In this document: positions 24,077-32,268 of the stretch, piece by piece
Numbering within the stretch: position 1 is the first letter of the stretch
Layout of the letters: every line of letters starts with the position of its first letter
Assembly: GCF_006402735.1 (NCBI RefSeq)
Contig: NZ_CP017174.1
Location: forward strand, 9,140,001-9,204,000
DNA length: 64,000 bases
Origin: Myxococcus xanthus
GTDB taxonomy: Bacteria > Myxococcota > Myxococcia > Myxococcales > Myxococcaceae
Direction: 5' to 3'
Made by a program: the position numbers and the translations under genes
Notes under the pieces: generated by a model
What the model was told of the DNA's origin: nothing
Databases searched by the model: none
The model's input: the letters and a program-made list of their open reading frames with translations, nothing else

Positions 24077-25714
24077 CTACGGCACGCCCGCGAGCACGCG
24101 CCCGTCGTACCCTCGGATGTAGCCCCCGCCCTGGTCCGTGACGGCGCCGAAGCCGCCGGTCACCACGACATCGCCCGCTGGGGTGAGCGCGAGGCCGCTG
24201 ATACGGACCGGGCCTCCCGCCCCCGTGCTCCCCTCGACGTAGGTCACCGGGCCGGGAGCGCGGGTCGTGAGGTTCATCGCCGAGAACCAGCCCCGGCCAA
24301 TCTCCGTTCCGCCCGCGAGGAGCTCGTGCCCGCCGATGAGCAGCGTGCCGGAGGGCGAGAAGGTCTGCAGGGTGAGCACGCCCGGCCCGTTCGGGACCGC
24401 CGCGCTCCATTGCGTCATCCCGTTCGCGCCAATCCACCGCTGAGTGAAGCCCTCGGTGGACTCGCCGCTGGGGGAGAGGGTGCTCGTCGCGCCCTCTGCG
24501 TTGACGGCGAAGAGGTTCCAGACGTCCTGCGTCTCCCACCGGATGGCGCCCTCGGCGCTGTACTTCCGGAGGTAGGACTTCACGAACACCAACTCCCCGG
24601 ACGTCGCGTTCCGGTTGAACACGGTGCCGGACAGATAGACCTCCCCCTGGGCATCCACCGCCAGGCCGGAGGCGTGGTTGAACTGGCCCTCATTGAAGAG
24701 CAGGCTCCAGCGCTCGGCACCCTGCGGTGAGAGGGCGATGAGCTTGAGCTGACGCGCGAGCTCATGATTGCCCAGGCTCAACAGCACGTAGACGTGCCCG
24801 CTGGTGCTCACCGCGAGCTCGGGCCAGTTGGAAGTCTCGGCGGACCCTGAAGAGGTCCACAGCACCTGCCCGTCCGCGTCGTACCGGGTCACTCGCCCGG
24901 AGAAGTCCACCACGTAGCTGTTGCCCTGGCCGTCCAAGGCCATCTCCACCCCGCCGCTCAGGGAGACCGACCAGCGCACCTGCCCGGTGCCGCTGAGCCG
25001 CAGCAACTGCCCGACCTCCAGGACGAGGATGTCGCCGTCGGGCATGACCGCCACGCTCCGTGGATGGGAGCTCCGCCGCACCTCCCACTGCAGGAGGGGC
25101 GCGAACCCCTGCAGGGAGACGACCTTCGTCCCGTCGATGACGAGCGAGCAGCCGCCGCCCGCCACCACGGTGCAGTCCCCGCCCCAAGTCGGAAACCCCG
25201 CCGGCGCGGTCCGGAGGGTCACCTGCGCCTTGCGGACCGGCACCTTGCACGGCTCGCCGCAGGACCAGCCGTCCCCCTCGGCCACCACGTGCGCTCCGGC
25301 ACCGGGCAGGCTCCGCACCTCCACATAGCCGACGCCCATGCCCTTGAGGACCGCACTGTCCACGTCGGGAGCGCCCTCTACCTTGAGGTGGGCCTCGCTC
25401 GGCCCCGCCAGCCGGGGCGAGAACCGCACCCGCACCTCGCACTCCATGCCCGCGTCGAGGAAGCGCTCGCAGGTGTTGGCGGCGATGGTGAACCCGCTGC
25501 CCTCCACCTTGACGGACACGGACTCCACCGCCGACGGAGACGCATTGCGCACGGTGAAGAGGTGCTCGGGGGAGGTCTGGCCCACCTCCAGCTCACCGAA
25601 GTCGACCGCCTCCCGGTCGATGATGAGCACGGCTGGCTTCTGTTCGTCGTCGGAGCACGCGGCGGAAAGGACAGACGCGCTGAGCAGCAGGGCGAGCAAA
25701 GGCTTGCGAAGCAT
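24077..25714 (-). CDS. Lipoprotein with ASH-like domain and beta-propeller
   Basis: A 545-residue protein with lipobox L-S-A-A-C near residue 19. Residues 30-110 form an immunoglobulin-like domain of the ASH/HYDIN type (V-D-F-G-E-L-E-V-G-Q-T and F-T-V-R-N-A-S-P). Four Cys (in W-S-C-G-E-P-C and D-C-T-V ... G-C-S-L) may form disulphides. From about 185 there are propeller-like repeats (G-D-I-L-V-L, G-N-S-Y-V-V-D, G-H-V-Y-V-L, G-E-V-Y-L-S-G). The ATG at 25714 has AAGG six bases upstream. It is likely a surface or periplasmic structural protein of unknown function. Confidence 0.82.
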   Translation of the reverse strand: MLRKPLLALLLSASVLSAACSDDEQKPAVLIIDREAVDFGELEVGQTSPEHLFTVRNASPSAVESVSVKVEGSGFTIAANTCERFLDAGMECEVRVRFSPRLAGPSEAHLKVEGAPDVDSAVLKGMGVGYVEVRSLPGAGAHVVAEGDGWSCGEPCKVPVRKAQVTLRTAPAGFPTWGGDCTVVAGGGCSLVIDGTKVVSLQGFAPLLQWEVRRSSHPRSVAVMPDGDILVLEVGQLLRLSGTGQVRWSVSLSGGVEMALDGQGNSYVVDFSGRVTRYDADGQVLWTSSGSAETSNWPELAVSTSGHVYVLLSLGNHELARQLKLIALSPQGAERWSLLFNEGQFNHASGLAVDAQGEVYLSGTVFNRNATSGELVFVKSYLRKYSAEGAIRWETQDVWNLFAVNAEGATSTLSPSGESTEGFTQRWIGANGMTQWSAAVPNGPGVLTLQTFSPSGTLLIGGHELLAGGTEIGRGWFSAMNLTTRAPGPVTYVEGSTGAGGPVRISGLALTPAGDVVVTGGFGAVTDQGGGYIRGYDGRVLAGVP

Positions 25715-26094
25715 GCGCGACCTTCTATGCGAGCCCATGTCCGCGCGACAAGTGACGACCCTGGCCCCACCCCGCATGGAGCCTGCGCGGACGGTGCGCA
25801 TGCGTCTGTCATTGCCCGGCGGGCGGGAGGCAGCCCGGCGTGGCCCCGACCACCCGGGCTCCGTGGGAGACGGGGACGAGGCGCCCAGGAACCAGCGCGC
25901 CTTGGCGGGTCCGGCGCGGAAGGCGGGCGGACGGACGGGCGTCCGTCGTGGCCCATCAGGAAGGCGTTCGACCGTCAGCCGCCAGGAAGGCGCCTGTTCG
26001 TTGACTCCTGGCGGCTCCAGAATCTTTGTGACGCGGCGGACGCATCCGCGCTGTTAACTCAATACACCCGCGCTGGGGTACGGAGGAGACACAT
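25715..26094. other. Divergent intergenic region, no gene seen
   Basis: This 380-base gap separates the divergent lipoprotein and PAS-kinase genes. I see no protein-like reading frame on either strand and no strong hairpin. Its right end has the lower-GC stretch CTGTTAACTCAATACAC near 26051-26067 and the strong ribosome site of the next gene. Confidence 0.5.
26082..26088 (+). promoter_or_regulatory. Strong ribosome-binding site fixing a TTG start
   Basis: GGAGGAG ends six bases before the TTG at 26095. There is no ATG or GTG at the right distance, so this site decides the unusual TTG start of the kinase gene. Confidence 0.7.
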
Positions 26095-27726
26095 TTGGGG
26101 GGGGCCGAGACAGCCGGAGACGCGCGCTACCAGGAGCTGTTCAACGGAGCGGATGTCTCCCTCTGGGAGGAGGACTTCACCGCCGTTTCGGCCGCGCTCG
26201 ACGGCCTGCGTGCCTCCGGCGTCCAGGACCTGCGTGCCTGGCTCGCGGCGCGTCCCAGGTTCGCGATGGAGGCCGCGGAGTGGGTGAAGGTCGTGGATGT
26301 GAACGAGGCCACGGTGCGCCTGCTCGAAGCGCGTACCCGGGATGAGGTGCTTCGCACCTTGTCCGTGTCCCGGTCCCGCGTCTTCGTTCCGGAGACGTCG
26401 AAGGCCTTCACCGCCGAGCTCCTCCTGTTCTGGGAAGGCGGCACGCGGCTGGAGGTGGAGACCGAGCTCCAGACCCTGGGAGGCCGCCGCATCGAGGTGA
26501 TGCTCACCCTGACCCGGCCGTCGAGGGAGCGGAGCGACCGGGTCTTCGTCACCATGCGGGAGGTCACCGCGCAGAAGGCGTCCCAACGGGCGCGCCAGGA
26601 GAGCGAGGCCCGCTTCCGGAACATGGCGGACCACGCGCCGGTGATGCTGTGGGTGACGGACGTCACCGGCCGCTGCATCTACCTCAGCCGGACCTGGTAC
26701 GAGTTCACCGGACAGACGGAGGCAGAAGGCCTGGGCTTCGGCTGGCTCAAGGCCGTGCATCCCGACGACTCCGAGCATTCAGGGGCGGTGTTCCTCGGCG
26801 CCAATGCGCGGCGCAGCCCCTTCCGGCTCGACTACCGGCTGCGGCGCAAGGATGGTGAGTACCGGTGGGCCATCGACTCGGCCAGCCCCCGCTTCGGGCT
26901 GGACGGCGAGTTCCTGGGCTACATCGGCTCCGTCATCGACATCTCCGAGCGGAAGCAGGTCGAGCAGGACCGCGAGCGGCTGCTGACCGCCATGGACGAG
27001 GCCATCCGGCTGCGCGACGAGTTCCTCGCCGTGGCCAGCCACGAGCTCAAGACGCCGCTGACGCCGCTCAACCTGAAACTCCAGACGCTGGCGCGGGCCG
27101 CCCAGGAGCGGCGCGGACCGGAGCTGCTGGAGCGGCTGCCCGCGGACCTGGAGGTCATGCAGCGGCAGGTGAAGCGGCTGTCGACACTGGTGGGTGAGCT
27201 GCTGGACGTGACGCTCATCAGCAGCGGTCAGCTGCGCCTGGAGCCGGAGCCGGTGGACCTGGGAGCGCTGGTCCAAGAGGTGGCCGCGCGCTTCGAGGGC
27301 GAGTCACAGCGCACCGGGACGCCCATCCAGGCGGAGTTGGACGAGGTGGTGGTGGGGCAGTGGGACCGGATGCGGCTGGAGCAGGCGGTGTCGAACCTCC
27401 TCGCCAACGCCCTGAAGTACGGCGTGGGTCACCCCGTTCACCTGCAGGCCGGAAGGACGGCGGAGCACGCCTGGTTCAGCGTCCGTGACGAAGGCATTGG
27501 CATCCCCCTCGATGCGGTGGGCCGCATCTTCGAGAAGTTCGAGCGCGCCGTCTCCGAGCGGCACTATGGCGGACTGGGGCTGGGGCTGTACGTCACGCGG
27601 CAGAACGTCCGGGCCATGGGTGGAACCATCGACGTGCGAAGCACGCTGGGCCAGGGCGCCACCTTCACGGTGCGCCTGCCCTGCCAGGTGTCCAGCGAGA
27701 GCGCGGCGCGGGAAAAGGCGTCATGA
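26095..27726 (+). CDS. Soluble PAS-domain sensor histidine kinase
   Basis: A 543-residue cytoplasmic kinase without membrane helices. Two PAS domains (about 10-155 and 165-290; the second has the PAC ending G-E-Y-R-W and G-S-V-I-D-I-S-E-R-K) precede HisKA with phospho-His in A-S-H-E-L-K-T-P-L near 315 and an ATPase domain with N-L-L-A-N-A-L-K-Y, D-E-G-I-G-I and G-G-L-G-L-G-L. No receiver is attached and no regulator gene is adjacent, so it is an orphan kinase. Translation starts at TTG. Its stop overlaps the ATG of a possible 36-residue peptide. Confidence 0.92.
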   Translation: MGGAETAGDARYQELFNGADVSLWEEDFTAVSAALDGLRASGVQDLRAWLAARPRFAMEAAEWVKVVDVNEATVRLLEARTRDEVLRTLSVSRSRVFVPETSKAFTAELLLFWEGGTRLEVETELQTLGGRRIEVMLTLTRPSRERSDRVFVTMREVTAQKASQRARQESEARFRNMADHAPVMLWVTDVTGRCIYLSRTWYEFTGQTEAEGLGFGWLKAVHPDDSEHSGAVFLGANARRSPFRLDYRLRRKDGEYRWAIDSASPRFGLDGEFLGYIGSVIDISERKQVEQDRERLLTAMDEAIRLRDEFLAVASHELKTPLTPLNLKLQTLARAAQERRGPELLERLPADLEVMQRQVKRLSTLVGELLDVTLISSGQLRLEPEPVDLGALVQEVAARFEGESQRTGTPIQAELDEVVVGQWDRMRLEQAVSNLLANALKYGVGHPVHLQAGRTAEHAWFSVRDEGIGIPLDAVGRIFEKFERAVSERHYGGLGLGLYVTRQNVRAMGGTIDVRSTLGQGATFTVRLPCQVSSESAAREKAS

Positions 27727-27833
27727 AGCGCTCCCAGACCGTGGAGGAAGTGCCGCGCGGCGGCGCGCGTGCTGCAAGGCAACGCGCGGAGTTCGAGCAG
27801 CAGCTCGCAACCCGCTCAGCGCGATTCATCTGA
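27723..27833 (+). CDS. Possible 36-residue peptide coupled to kinase
   Basis: The kinase stop codon is embedded in ATGA, and the ATG opens a frame of 36 codons (MKRSQTVEEVPRGG...ARFI) ending at TGA 27831-27833. The peptide is basic with an amphipathic middle (ARQRAEFEQQLATR). Codon third positions are G/C-rich at first but less so near the end. Support is only the overlap and composition; no homologue is recognised. Confidence 0.3.
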   Translation: MKRSQTVEEVPRGGARAARQRAEFEQQLATRSARFI

Positions 27834-27848
27834 GCCGGGCGCTGAGCG

Positions 27849-28301
27849 CTAGCCCGTCGCCCGGCGCTTGCGCGCCGCACGCGCGGCGGGCTTCGCCGGG
27901 GTGGCGGGCGCCGGAACCACCGGCTGAGGCAACACGGTGACGACGGCGTTCACCACCCGGGACACCGCGCGGAGCTGACCGGGCTCGAGCTCCCGCAGCT
28001 TGCGCGTCATGCGGCGCAGCTCCACCGGGTCTTCCTTCACCGTCTTGCGAGGCGTGGCGGGCGCCCCGTCGGGACGGCCCACGCCCAGCAGCGTGTCCGC
28101 GGAGACCTGGAGCACGTCACACAGCCGGCGCAGCGTCTGGGTCCGGGGCAGCATCTTCCCGCGCTCCAGGCGGCTGTAGACCTCCATGGCCATGCCCATG
28201 CGTTCGGCGACGTCGCCCTGGGTGAGGCCCAGACGCAGGCGGGCGTCACGCGCGGCACCTCCCAGCACGGCTGCCAGCTTGTGGTCGACGGGCTCACGCA
28301 T
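27849..28301 (-). CDS. XRE-family transcriptional regulator
   Basis: A 150-residue protein. Residues 8-65 form a Cro/C1-type helix-turn-helix (L-G-L-T-Q-G-D-V-A-E-R-M-G-M-A-M-E-V-Y-S-R-L-E-R-G). The middle has L-R-R-M-T-R-K-L-R-E-L, probably a dimer helix, and the tail is Ala/Pro/Arg-rich. It is divergent from the Ser/Thr kinase gene. The shared 217-base promoter region has four copies of an A-C-C-T/A-G-G-T palindrome, which I infer to be its operator. The ATG at 28301 lacks a strong ribosome site, so an upstream GTG or TTG start is possible. Confidence 0.85.
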   Translation of the reverse strand: MREPVDHKLAAVLGGAARDARLRLGLTQGDVAERMGMAMEVYSRLERGKMLPRTQTLRRLCDVLQVSADTLLGVGRPDGAPATPRKTVKEDPVELRRMTRKLRELEPGQLRAVSRVVNAVVTVLPQPVVPAPATPAKPAARAARKRRATG

Positions 28302-28379
28302 GACGGCCGAGGGTCGCACGCTCGCCGGGTCCTGCAAGTTTCCAATCGCCTCCCTGGCGCATCCCCTCCCCCGAAACCT

Positions 28380-28501
28380 ACCTCCCAAGTCAGGACACTA
28401 CCTCAAAGGGCAAACGTCATGCTATGGACCTCCAAGGTTGAATCATGACGCCACCCACAATGACAGCCGCTGGAACCACGTCTGAATTGGACCTCCAAGG
28501 T
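28380..28501. promoter_or_regulatory. Palindromic operator array between XRE and kinase genes
   Basis: ACCTCCAAGGT occurs at 28428-28438 and 28491-28501, each within a 14-base direct repeat TGGACCTCCAAGGT. Weaker copies lie at 28400-28410 (ACCTCAAAGGG) and 28380-28390 (ACCTCCCAAGT), the latter two spaced 20 bases apart. The half-sites ACCT and AGGT are inverted around a three-base centre. The copy at 28491 abuts the kinase ribosome site, so binding there should block expression. Confidence 0.6.
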
Positions 28502-28518
28502 CCTATGGGAGTCCATCC

Positions 28519-29691
28519 GTGATGCCGGGAGAGGACCTGCACCCGCTGATGCTCCAGGACTCAGAGGAGGTGGGGGCCTTCCGCATCGTCCGGCGGCTGG
28601 CCACCGGGGGCTTTGGCGCCATCTTCCTGGCCGAATCCGAGACGCACCGGCAGGTGGCGCTGAAGTTCGCGCTCCAGGGCCCCTCGGAGGAGGACTCGCC
28701 CGGGGCGGACGCGCGGACCTGGAAGGAGGTCCACGTCCTCATGCGACTGGAGCACCCCAACGTCGTGGAGCTGCTGGGCTACCGGCGGTGGCCGGATGCG
28801 CGCGATGGCTACCTGGTCCTCATCATGGGCTACGTGGAGGGCCCCACCCTGTCCGAGTGGGCCCTGTCCGCGCAGCCCACGCCCCGGCGCGCGGTGCAGG
28901 TGTTCCAGCAGCTGGCGCTCACGCTGGATGCCATCCACCGCGCGGGCGTGCTCCACCGAGACATCAAGGGCAACAACATCATCATCCGCGCGTCGGACGG
29001 ACAGCCGGTGCTGGTGGACTTCGGCTCGGGGGACCATGCGTGCTCGCCCGTGCTGACCGAGGACACCCTGCCGCCGGGCACGCCCAGCTATCGCAGCCCG
29101 GAGGCCCTGCGCTTCTGGGCCCAGCCTCGGCCGGCGGGCTCGCGTTATGCGTTCGCGCCCACGGATGATCTCTACTCGCTGGGGCTGGTGCTCTACGAGG
29201 TGCTCACCGGGAGCTTTCCCTATCCGGCGCAGCTGCCGCCCGCCGGGCTGCTGGCCAGCATCGAGTCCGGTGGCTTTCCCCCGCCCTCTGTCCGCAACCC
29301 GCGCGCCCCGAAGGCGCTGGACGCCATCGTGGCGCGCCTGCTGTCGCCCTCCGCGGCGGGGCGGCCTCCCTCGGGTGCGGCCCTGTTCGATGCGCTGGAC
29401 GCGGCGCTGGCGGGCGCGGACTCGGCCTGGGATGAGCACCTGTTTCCGCCCCTCGCTCCCGAGGAGGCCGTCACCGAGGAGGCGCTGGAGTTCTTCGACG
29501 GGGACGAGGAGGCGCGCGAGCTGCGCCGCTGGATGCGTGTCCCGGAGCGAGCGCGCCCGCCAGCCTCCTTCGCGCCTCCCACCGAGCCCACCTCACCCTG
29601 GGCCTTGACGGAGGTCCGCGCGAGCACCGGGTGGCGGCGGTGGCGGGACGCGCTGAAGCGGCTTCTGGCCACGCTGCGCTCGTGGCGCTGA
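28519..29691 (+). CDS. Eukaryote-like Ser/Thr protein kinase
   Basis: A 390-residue kinase with an intact catalytic set: Gly loop A-T-G-G-F-G near 29-33, Lys49 in V-A-L-K-F, the catalytic loop H-R-D-I-K-G-N-N with Asp148, D-F-G at 167-169, and P-G-T-P-S-Y-R-S-P-E. The domain spans about 20-285; the acidic tail ends in a basic R-W-R-R-W-R-D-A-L-K-R-L-L helix. There is no membrane helix. GTG at 28519 and ATG at 28522 are both possible starts; GGGAG fits the GTG better. It lies under the operator array shared with the XRE gene and is followed by a pseudokinase gene. Confidence 0.9.
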   Translation: MMPGEDLHPLMLQDSEEVGAFRIVRRLATGGFGAIFLAESETHRQVALKFALQGPSEEDSPGADARTWKEVHVLMRLEHPNVVELLGYRRWPDARDGYLVLIMGYVEGPTLSEWALSAQPTPRRAVQVFQQLALTLDAIHRAGVLHRDIKGNNIIIRASDGQPVLVDFGSGDHACSPVLTEDTLPPGTPSYRSPEALRFWAQPRPAGSRYAFAPTDDLYSLGLVLYEVLTGSFPYPAQLPPAGLLASIESGGFPPPSVRNPRAPKALDAIVARLLSPSAAGRPPSGAALFDALDAALAGADSAWDEHLFPPLAPEEAVTEEALEFFDGDEEARELRRWMRVPERARPPASFAPPTEPTSPWALTEVRASTGWRRWRDALKRLLATLRSWR

Positions 29692-29710
29692 GCCGGCGCG
29701 CCATTCCTTG

Positions 29711-29736
29711 GGAGGGGCCTGGGCGCCTGGCCCTCC
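29711..29736 (+). terminator. Bulged hairpin after Ser/Thr kinase gene
   Basis: GGAGGGGCC at 29711-29719 pairs with GGCCCTCC at 29729-29736 with one bulged G, followed by a T-rich stretch (TTCATTTTCATT) after about 13 bases. It may end or attenuate transcription before the pseudokinase gene. Confidence 0.35.
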
Positions 29737-29760
29737 GGGAAATCCATTCATTTTCATTCA

Positions 29761-29771
29761 ACCTCAGAGGT
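29761..29771. promoter_or_regulatory. Operator-like palindrome at pseudokinase start
   Basis: ACCTCAGAGGT, the same ACCT/AGGT palindrome as at 28428 and 28491, lies ten bases before the ATG of the second kinase-like gene and contains its only ribosome-site candidate (AGAGG). Control by the same XRE regulator is inferred. Confidence 0.5.
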
Positions 29772-29781
29772 CCATGAGCCC

Positions 29782-31275
29782 ATGATGACGCCTGACACGA
29801 CGACGGAGGAGCTTCCTGGAGGTCCGCGCAGACCACGCGTGCTGTTCACCGTGGCCGGCACGGTGTTCGAGTTCGTCCGCAAGCTGGAGATGCGCTCCAC
29901 GGGGGAACTGCTGATGCTGGCGCAGCGCCGCTACCGCAATGGCCTGAGCGGCCCGGTGGTGGTGAAGCGGCTGCGGAACCCCGCCACCTTCGTTGAGCGG
30001 CGACGGCTGGTGGAGGAGGTGGACCTCACGTTCCGGCTCAACCATCCCGCCATCGCCAAGGTGATGCTGCTGAAGCTCTACCGCGGCGCGCCTCACATCG
30101 TCATGGAGTACGTGGAAGGGCGTTCGCTGGACACGGTGTTGAACCTGGCGGCCATGCGGCGGCGGCCCCTGTCCGCGGAGTTCGCGGCGCACGTGACGGC
30201 GGAGGTGGCGGAGGCGCTGAGCCATGCGCACGGCCTCACGGATGAGTGGAGCCGGCCGCTGCACATCGTCCACCGGGACGTGAGCCCGCGGAACATCCGC
30301 GTGGGCGTCCATGGCGAGGTGAAGCTGACCAACTTCACGGTGGCGGCCTCGTCGCTCTCCGGGCGCGAGGTGACGAGCCGGGAGCTGGTGAAGGGTGACA
30401 TCGCCTACGCCTCGCCCGAGGCACTGCGGCGACGGAAGGTCGATGCCCGGTCGGACCTGTTCTCACTGGGACTGGTGCTGCTGGAGCTGCTGACGGGCCG
30501 GCACCCGTTGATGGTGGATGACCTGGCGCCCGTACTGGAGTCGGAGCCTCTGGAGCTTCACGCGCAAGGGCCCACGTGGATGCCCGTGAAGGAGGTGGCG
30601 GCGCGGATGGCCCAGGTGGGCCCGGAGCAGGTGGAGCGATTGGCGGCGGGTGTCGCCGAGCCTCTGCGGGCCATCCTGCTGCGGGCGCTGCGGCAGAATC
30701 CCTCGGAGCGGTTCCAGACGGGCGCGGAGATGGCGGAGGCGCTGCGTGCGTGGCTGGATGCGCAGGGAGGCCACCGGGGACGTCAGGCCATCGCGCAGGA
30801 GGTGGAGCAGGCCGCCGTGGAGGCGACGGTCCGGCGCAACCAGGCGGAGCTGCTCGAGGGCGGGCTGCATCCGGAAGGGCTGACGGTGGAGGAAGCGGCC
30901 CTGGCCGGAGAGCCCTCGTCCGAGACGCCCCTGGGCGAAGCCGCGGGGTCCGCGGTCCGATTGTCACAGGTGGCCGAGCTGACGCTGGAGGCGCGCATCA
31001 CCCAGACGGTGGAGCCAGCAGCGGACGCGCGGCACGCCGCCACGGAGGCTCCCGCGCTCGCGACACGGCTCGACGGCGCCCACACGGAGGCACGCTCGCA
31101 TCCGGGCCTCGAAGCGCCCACCACTCCGGTGGCGGAGACGGCGCCGCCTCCGCCCGCCCCCGAGGCACCGGACGAGGCACGTCCCGAGGCCTCCTCATCC
31201 CAGCCGCCTTCCCCACCGGAGCCCTCTGGCACGGCCCCAGAGGCCACGACGCCTGAGGAGCCCGACACACCGTGA
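29782..31275 (+). CDS. Ser/Thr kinase-like protein, probable pseudokinase
   Basis: A 497-residue protein with a kinase fold at about 25-330: Lys62 in V-V-V-K-R, H-R-D-V-S-P-R-N with Asp166, Y-A-S-P-E-A-L, and D-L-F-S-L-G-L-V-L-L-E-L-L-T-G. Two features are lost: the Gly-rich loop reads L-E-M-R-S-T-G-E, and the DFG motif reads N-F-T (Asn184 for the Mg-binding Asp). Catalysis is therefore doubtful. The last 150 residues are Ala/Glu/Pro-rich and disordered, with no membrane helix. A shared operator motif and position beside an intact kinase suggest an adaptor or allosteric partner role. Confidence 0.85.
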   Translation: MMTPDTTTEELPGGPRRPRVLFTVAGTVFEFVRKLEMRSTGELLMLAQRRYRNGLSGPVVVKRLRNPATFVERRRLVEEVDLTFRLNHPAIAKVMLLKLYRGAPHIVMEYVEGRSLDTVLNLAAMRRRPLSAEFAAHVTAEVAEALSHAHGLTDEWSRPLHIVHRDVSPRNIRVGVHGEVKLTNFTVAASSLSGREVTSRELVKGDIAYASPEALRRRKVDARSDLFSLGLVLLELLTGRHPLMVDDLAPVLESEPLELHAQGPTWMPVKEVAARMAQVGPEQVERLAAGVAEPLRAILLRALRQNPSERFQTGAEMAEALRAWLDAQGGHRGRQAIAQEVEQAAVEATVRRNQAELLEGGLHPEGLTVEEAALAGEPSSETPLGEAAGSAVRLSQVAELTLEARITQTVEPAADARHAATEAPALATRLDGAHTEARSHPGLEAPTTPVAETAPPPPAPEAPDEARPEASSSQPPSPPEPSGTAPEATTPEEPDTP

Positions 31276-31294
31276 CGCGCGTGGCGTCACGGTG
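31268..31294. terminator. Perfect bidirectional terminator hairpin
   Basis: CACCGTGACGC at 31268-31278 pairs perfectly with 31284-31294 around a five-base loop. It overlaps the pseudokinase stop codon and ends two bases before the stop of the convergent zinc-ribbon gene, so it can serve both. Confidence 0.7.
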
Positions 31295-31296
31295 GG

Positions 31297-32268
31297 CTAC
31301 AGCACACCAGCGCCGTACAGCACGCCCGCCAGCACCAGCAGCGTCACGGCGATGACCGCCACCACGCGCAACGCGGAGATGGGCGCCTCGCCCAACACCA
31401 CCCGCTCATCCTGCCCGTGCACCAGCACCCGGTACGGCTTGTCGCGGTAGCGGTAAGCCAGCACGTACACGGGCAGGGCCAACCGCTGGGTGCGCAGGCT
31501 GAATAGCGCCACGGCGACGTGGATGTTCCGGAAGCGACTGCCCGGAATGACGCCCTGCTGGAGGCGCTCGCCGGCTAGGCGCTCCACCGCCTCCAGCACG
31601 CTCCGCCGGGCGCCCGAGCGCGTGGCCTCGAAGCGCTCGACGTGCGCGCCCTCCGGCCCATGGGGCGTGTCCTGACCGGAGCCTCGCTGATAGTGGGGCG
31701 CCAACGCCTCGCACTCCCGCACCTTCAACCCGCGCGAGGCCGGCACCGGGATGCCCTCGAAATCGAAGCGCGTCCGGCCCGCGTGCGGCGCCCAGTCCGA
31801 CCGCCTCGAGCCCGCGTTCGAGTCCGCCGTCCAGCTCACGTCCACGCCCGCGTCGAACATCCACGCCGGCCACCACACCGGACGCAGCGACTCCAGCGAG
31901 GCCTCCTGTGCCAGCCCGGACGGCCGGAAGAAGCCGCCCCGCCCCAGGAAGCCCATCAGCGCGCCGCGCGCGGACTCGGTGTCCACGGTGAAGGGGAGCC
32001 AGTGCTGCGCCTGCTCCACCGGGTCCGCCGTCGTCTCCACATGGGTGACGGAGCCGCAGTAGTCACACCGGGGCGCCTTCGCCTCCACGGAGTACTCCAC
32101 CGCCGCGCCGCAGCTGTCACACCGCACCACGCGGGCCCGCGCGCGCTCCACCGCGGCACGCGGCGGAGGCGGCGCCGTCAGCCCGCAGATGGGGCAACGC
32201 AGGTCCTCCGCCTCCAGCGCGCAGTCACAGCGCTGACAGGGCTCCACCCACACCGCTTCGGCGCTCAT
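31297..32268 (-). CDS. Zinc-ribbon protein with C-terminal membrane helix (second of pair)
   Basis: A 323-residue protein. The N-terminus carries three C-x-x-C pairs (C-Q-R-C, C-P-I-C, C-D-S-C) and then C-D-Y-C, consistent with two zinc ribbons. The central region has V-W-W-P-A-W-M-F-D-A and H-Y-Q-R-G; the C-terminus has Y-V-L-A-Y-R-Y-R-D-K-P-Y-R-V-L-V-H-G-Q, G-E-A-P-I-S, and one membrane helix (about 302-320). It overlaps the upstream paralogue by four bases (ATGA). The shared tail suggests the pair forms a membrane complex. Function unknown. Confidence 0.8.
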   Translation of the reverse strand: MSAEAVWVEPCQRCDCALEAEDLRCPICGLTAPPPPRAAVERARARVVRCDSCGAAVEYSVEAKAPRCDYCGSVTHVETTADPVEQAQHWLPFTVDTESARGALMGFLGRGGFFRPSGLAQEASLESLRPVWWPAWMFDAGVDVSWTADSNAGSRRSDWAPHAGRTRFDFEGIPVPASRGLKVRECEALAPHYQRGSGQDTPHGPEGAHVERFEATRSGARRSVLEAVERLAGERLQQGVIPGSRFRNIHVAVALFSLRTQRLALPVYVLAYRYRDKPYRVLVHGQDERVVLGEAPISALRVVAVIAVTLLVLAGVLYGAGVL

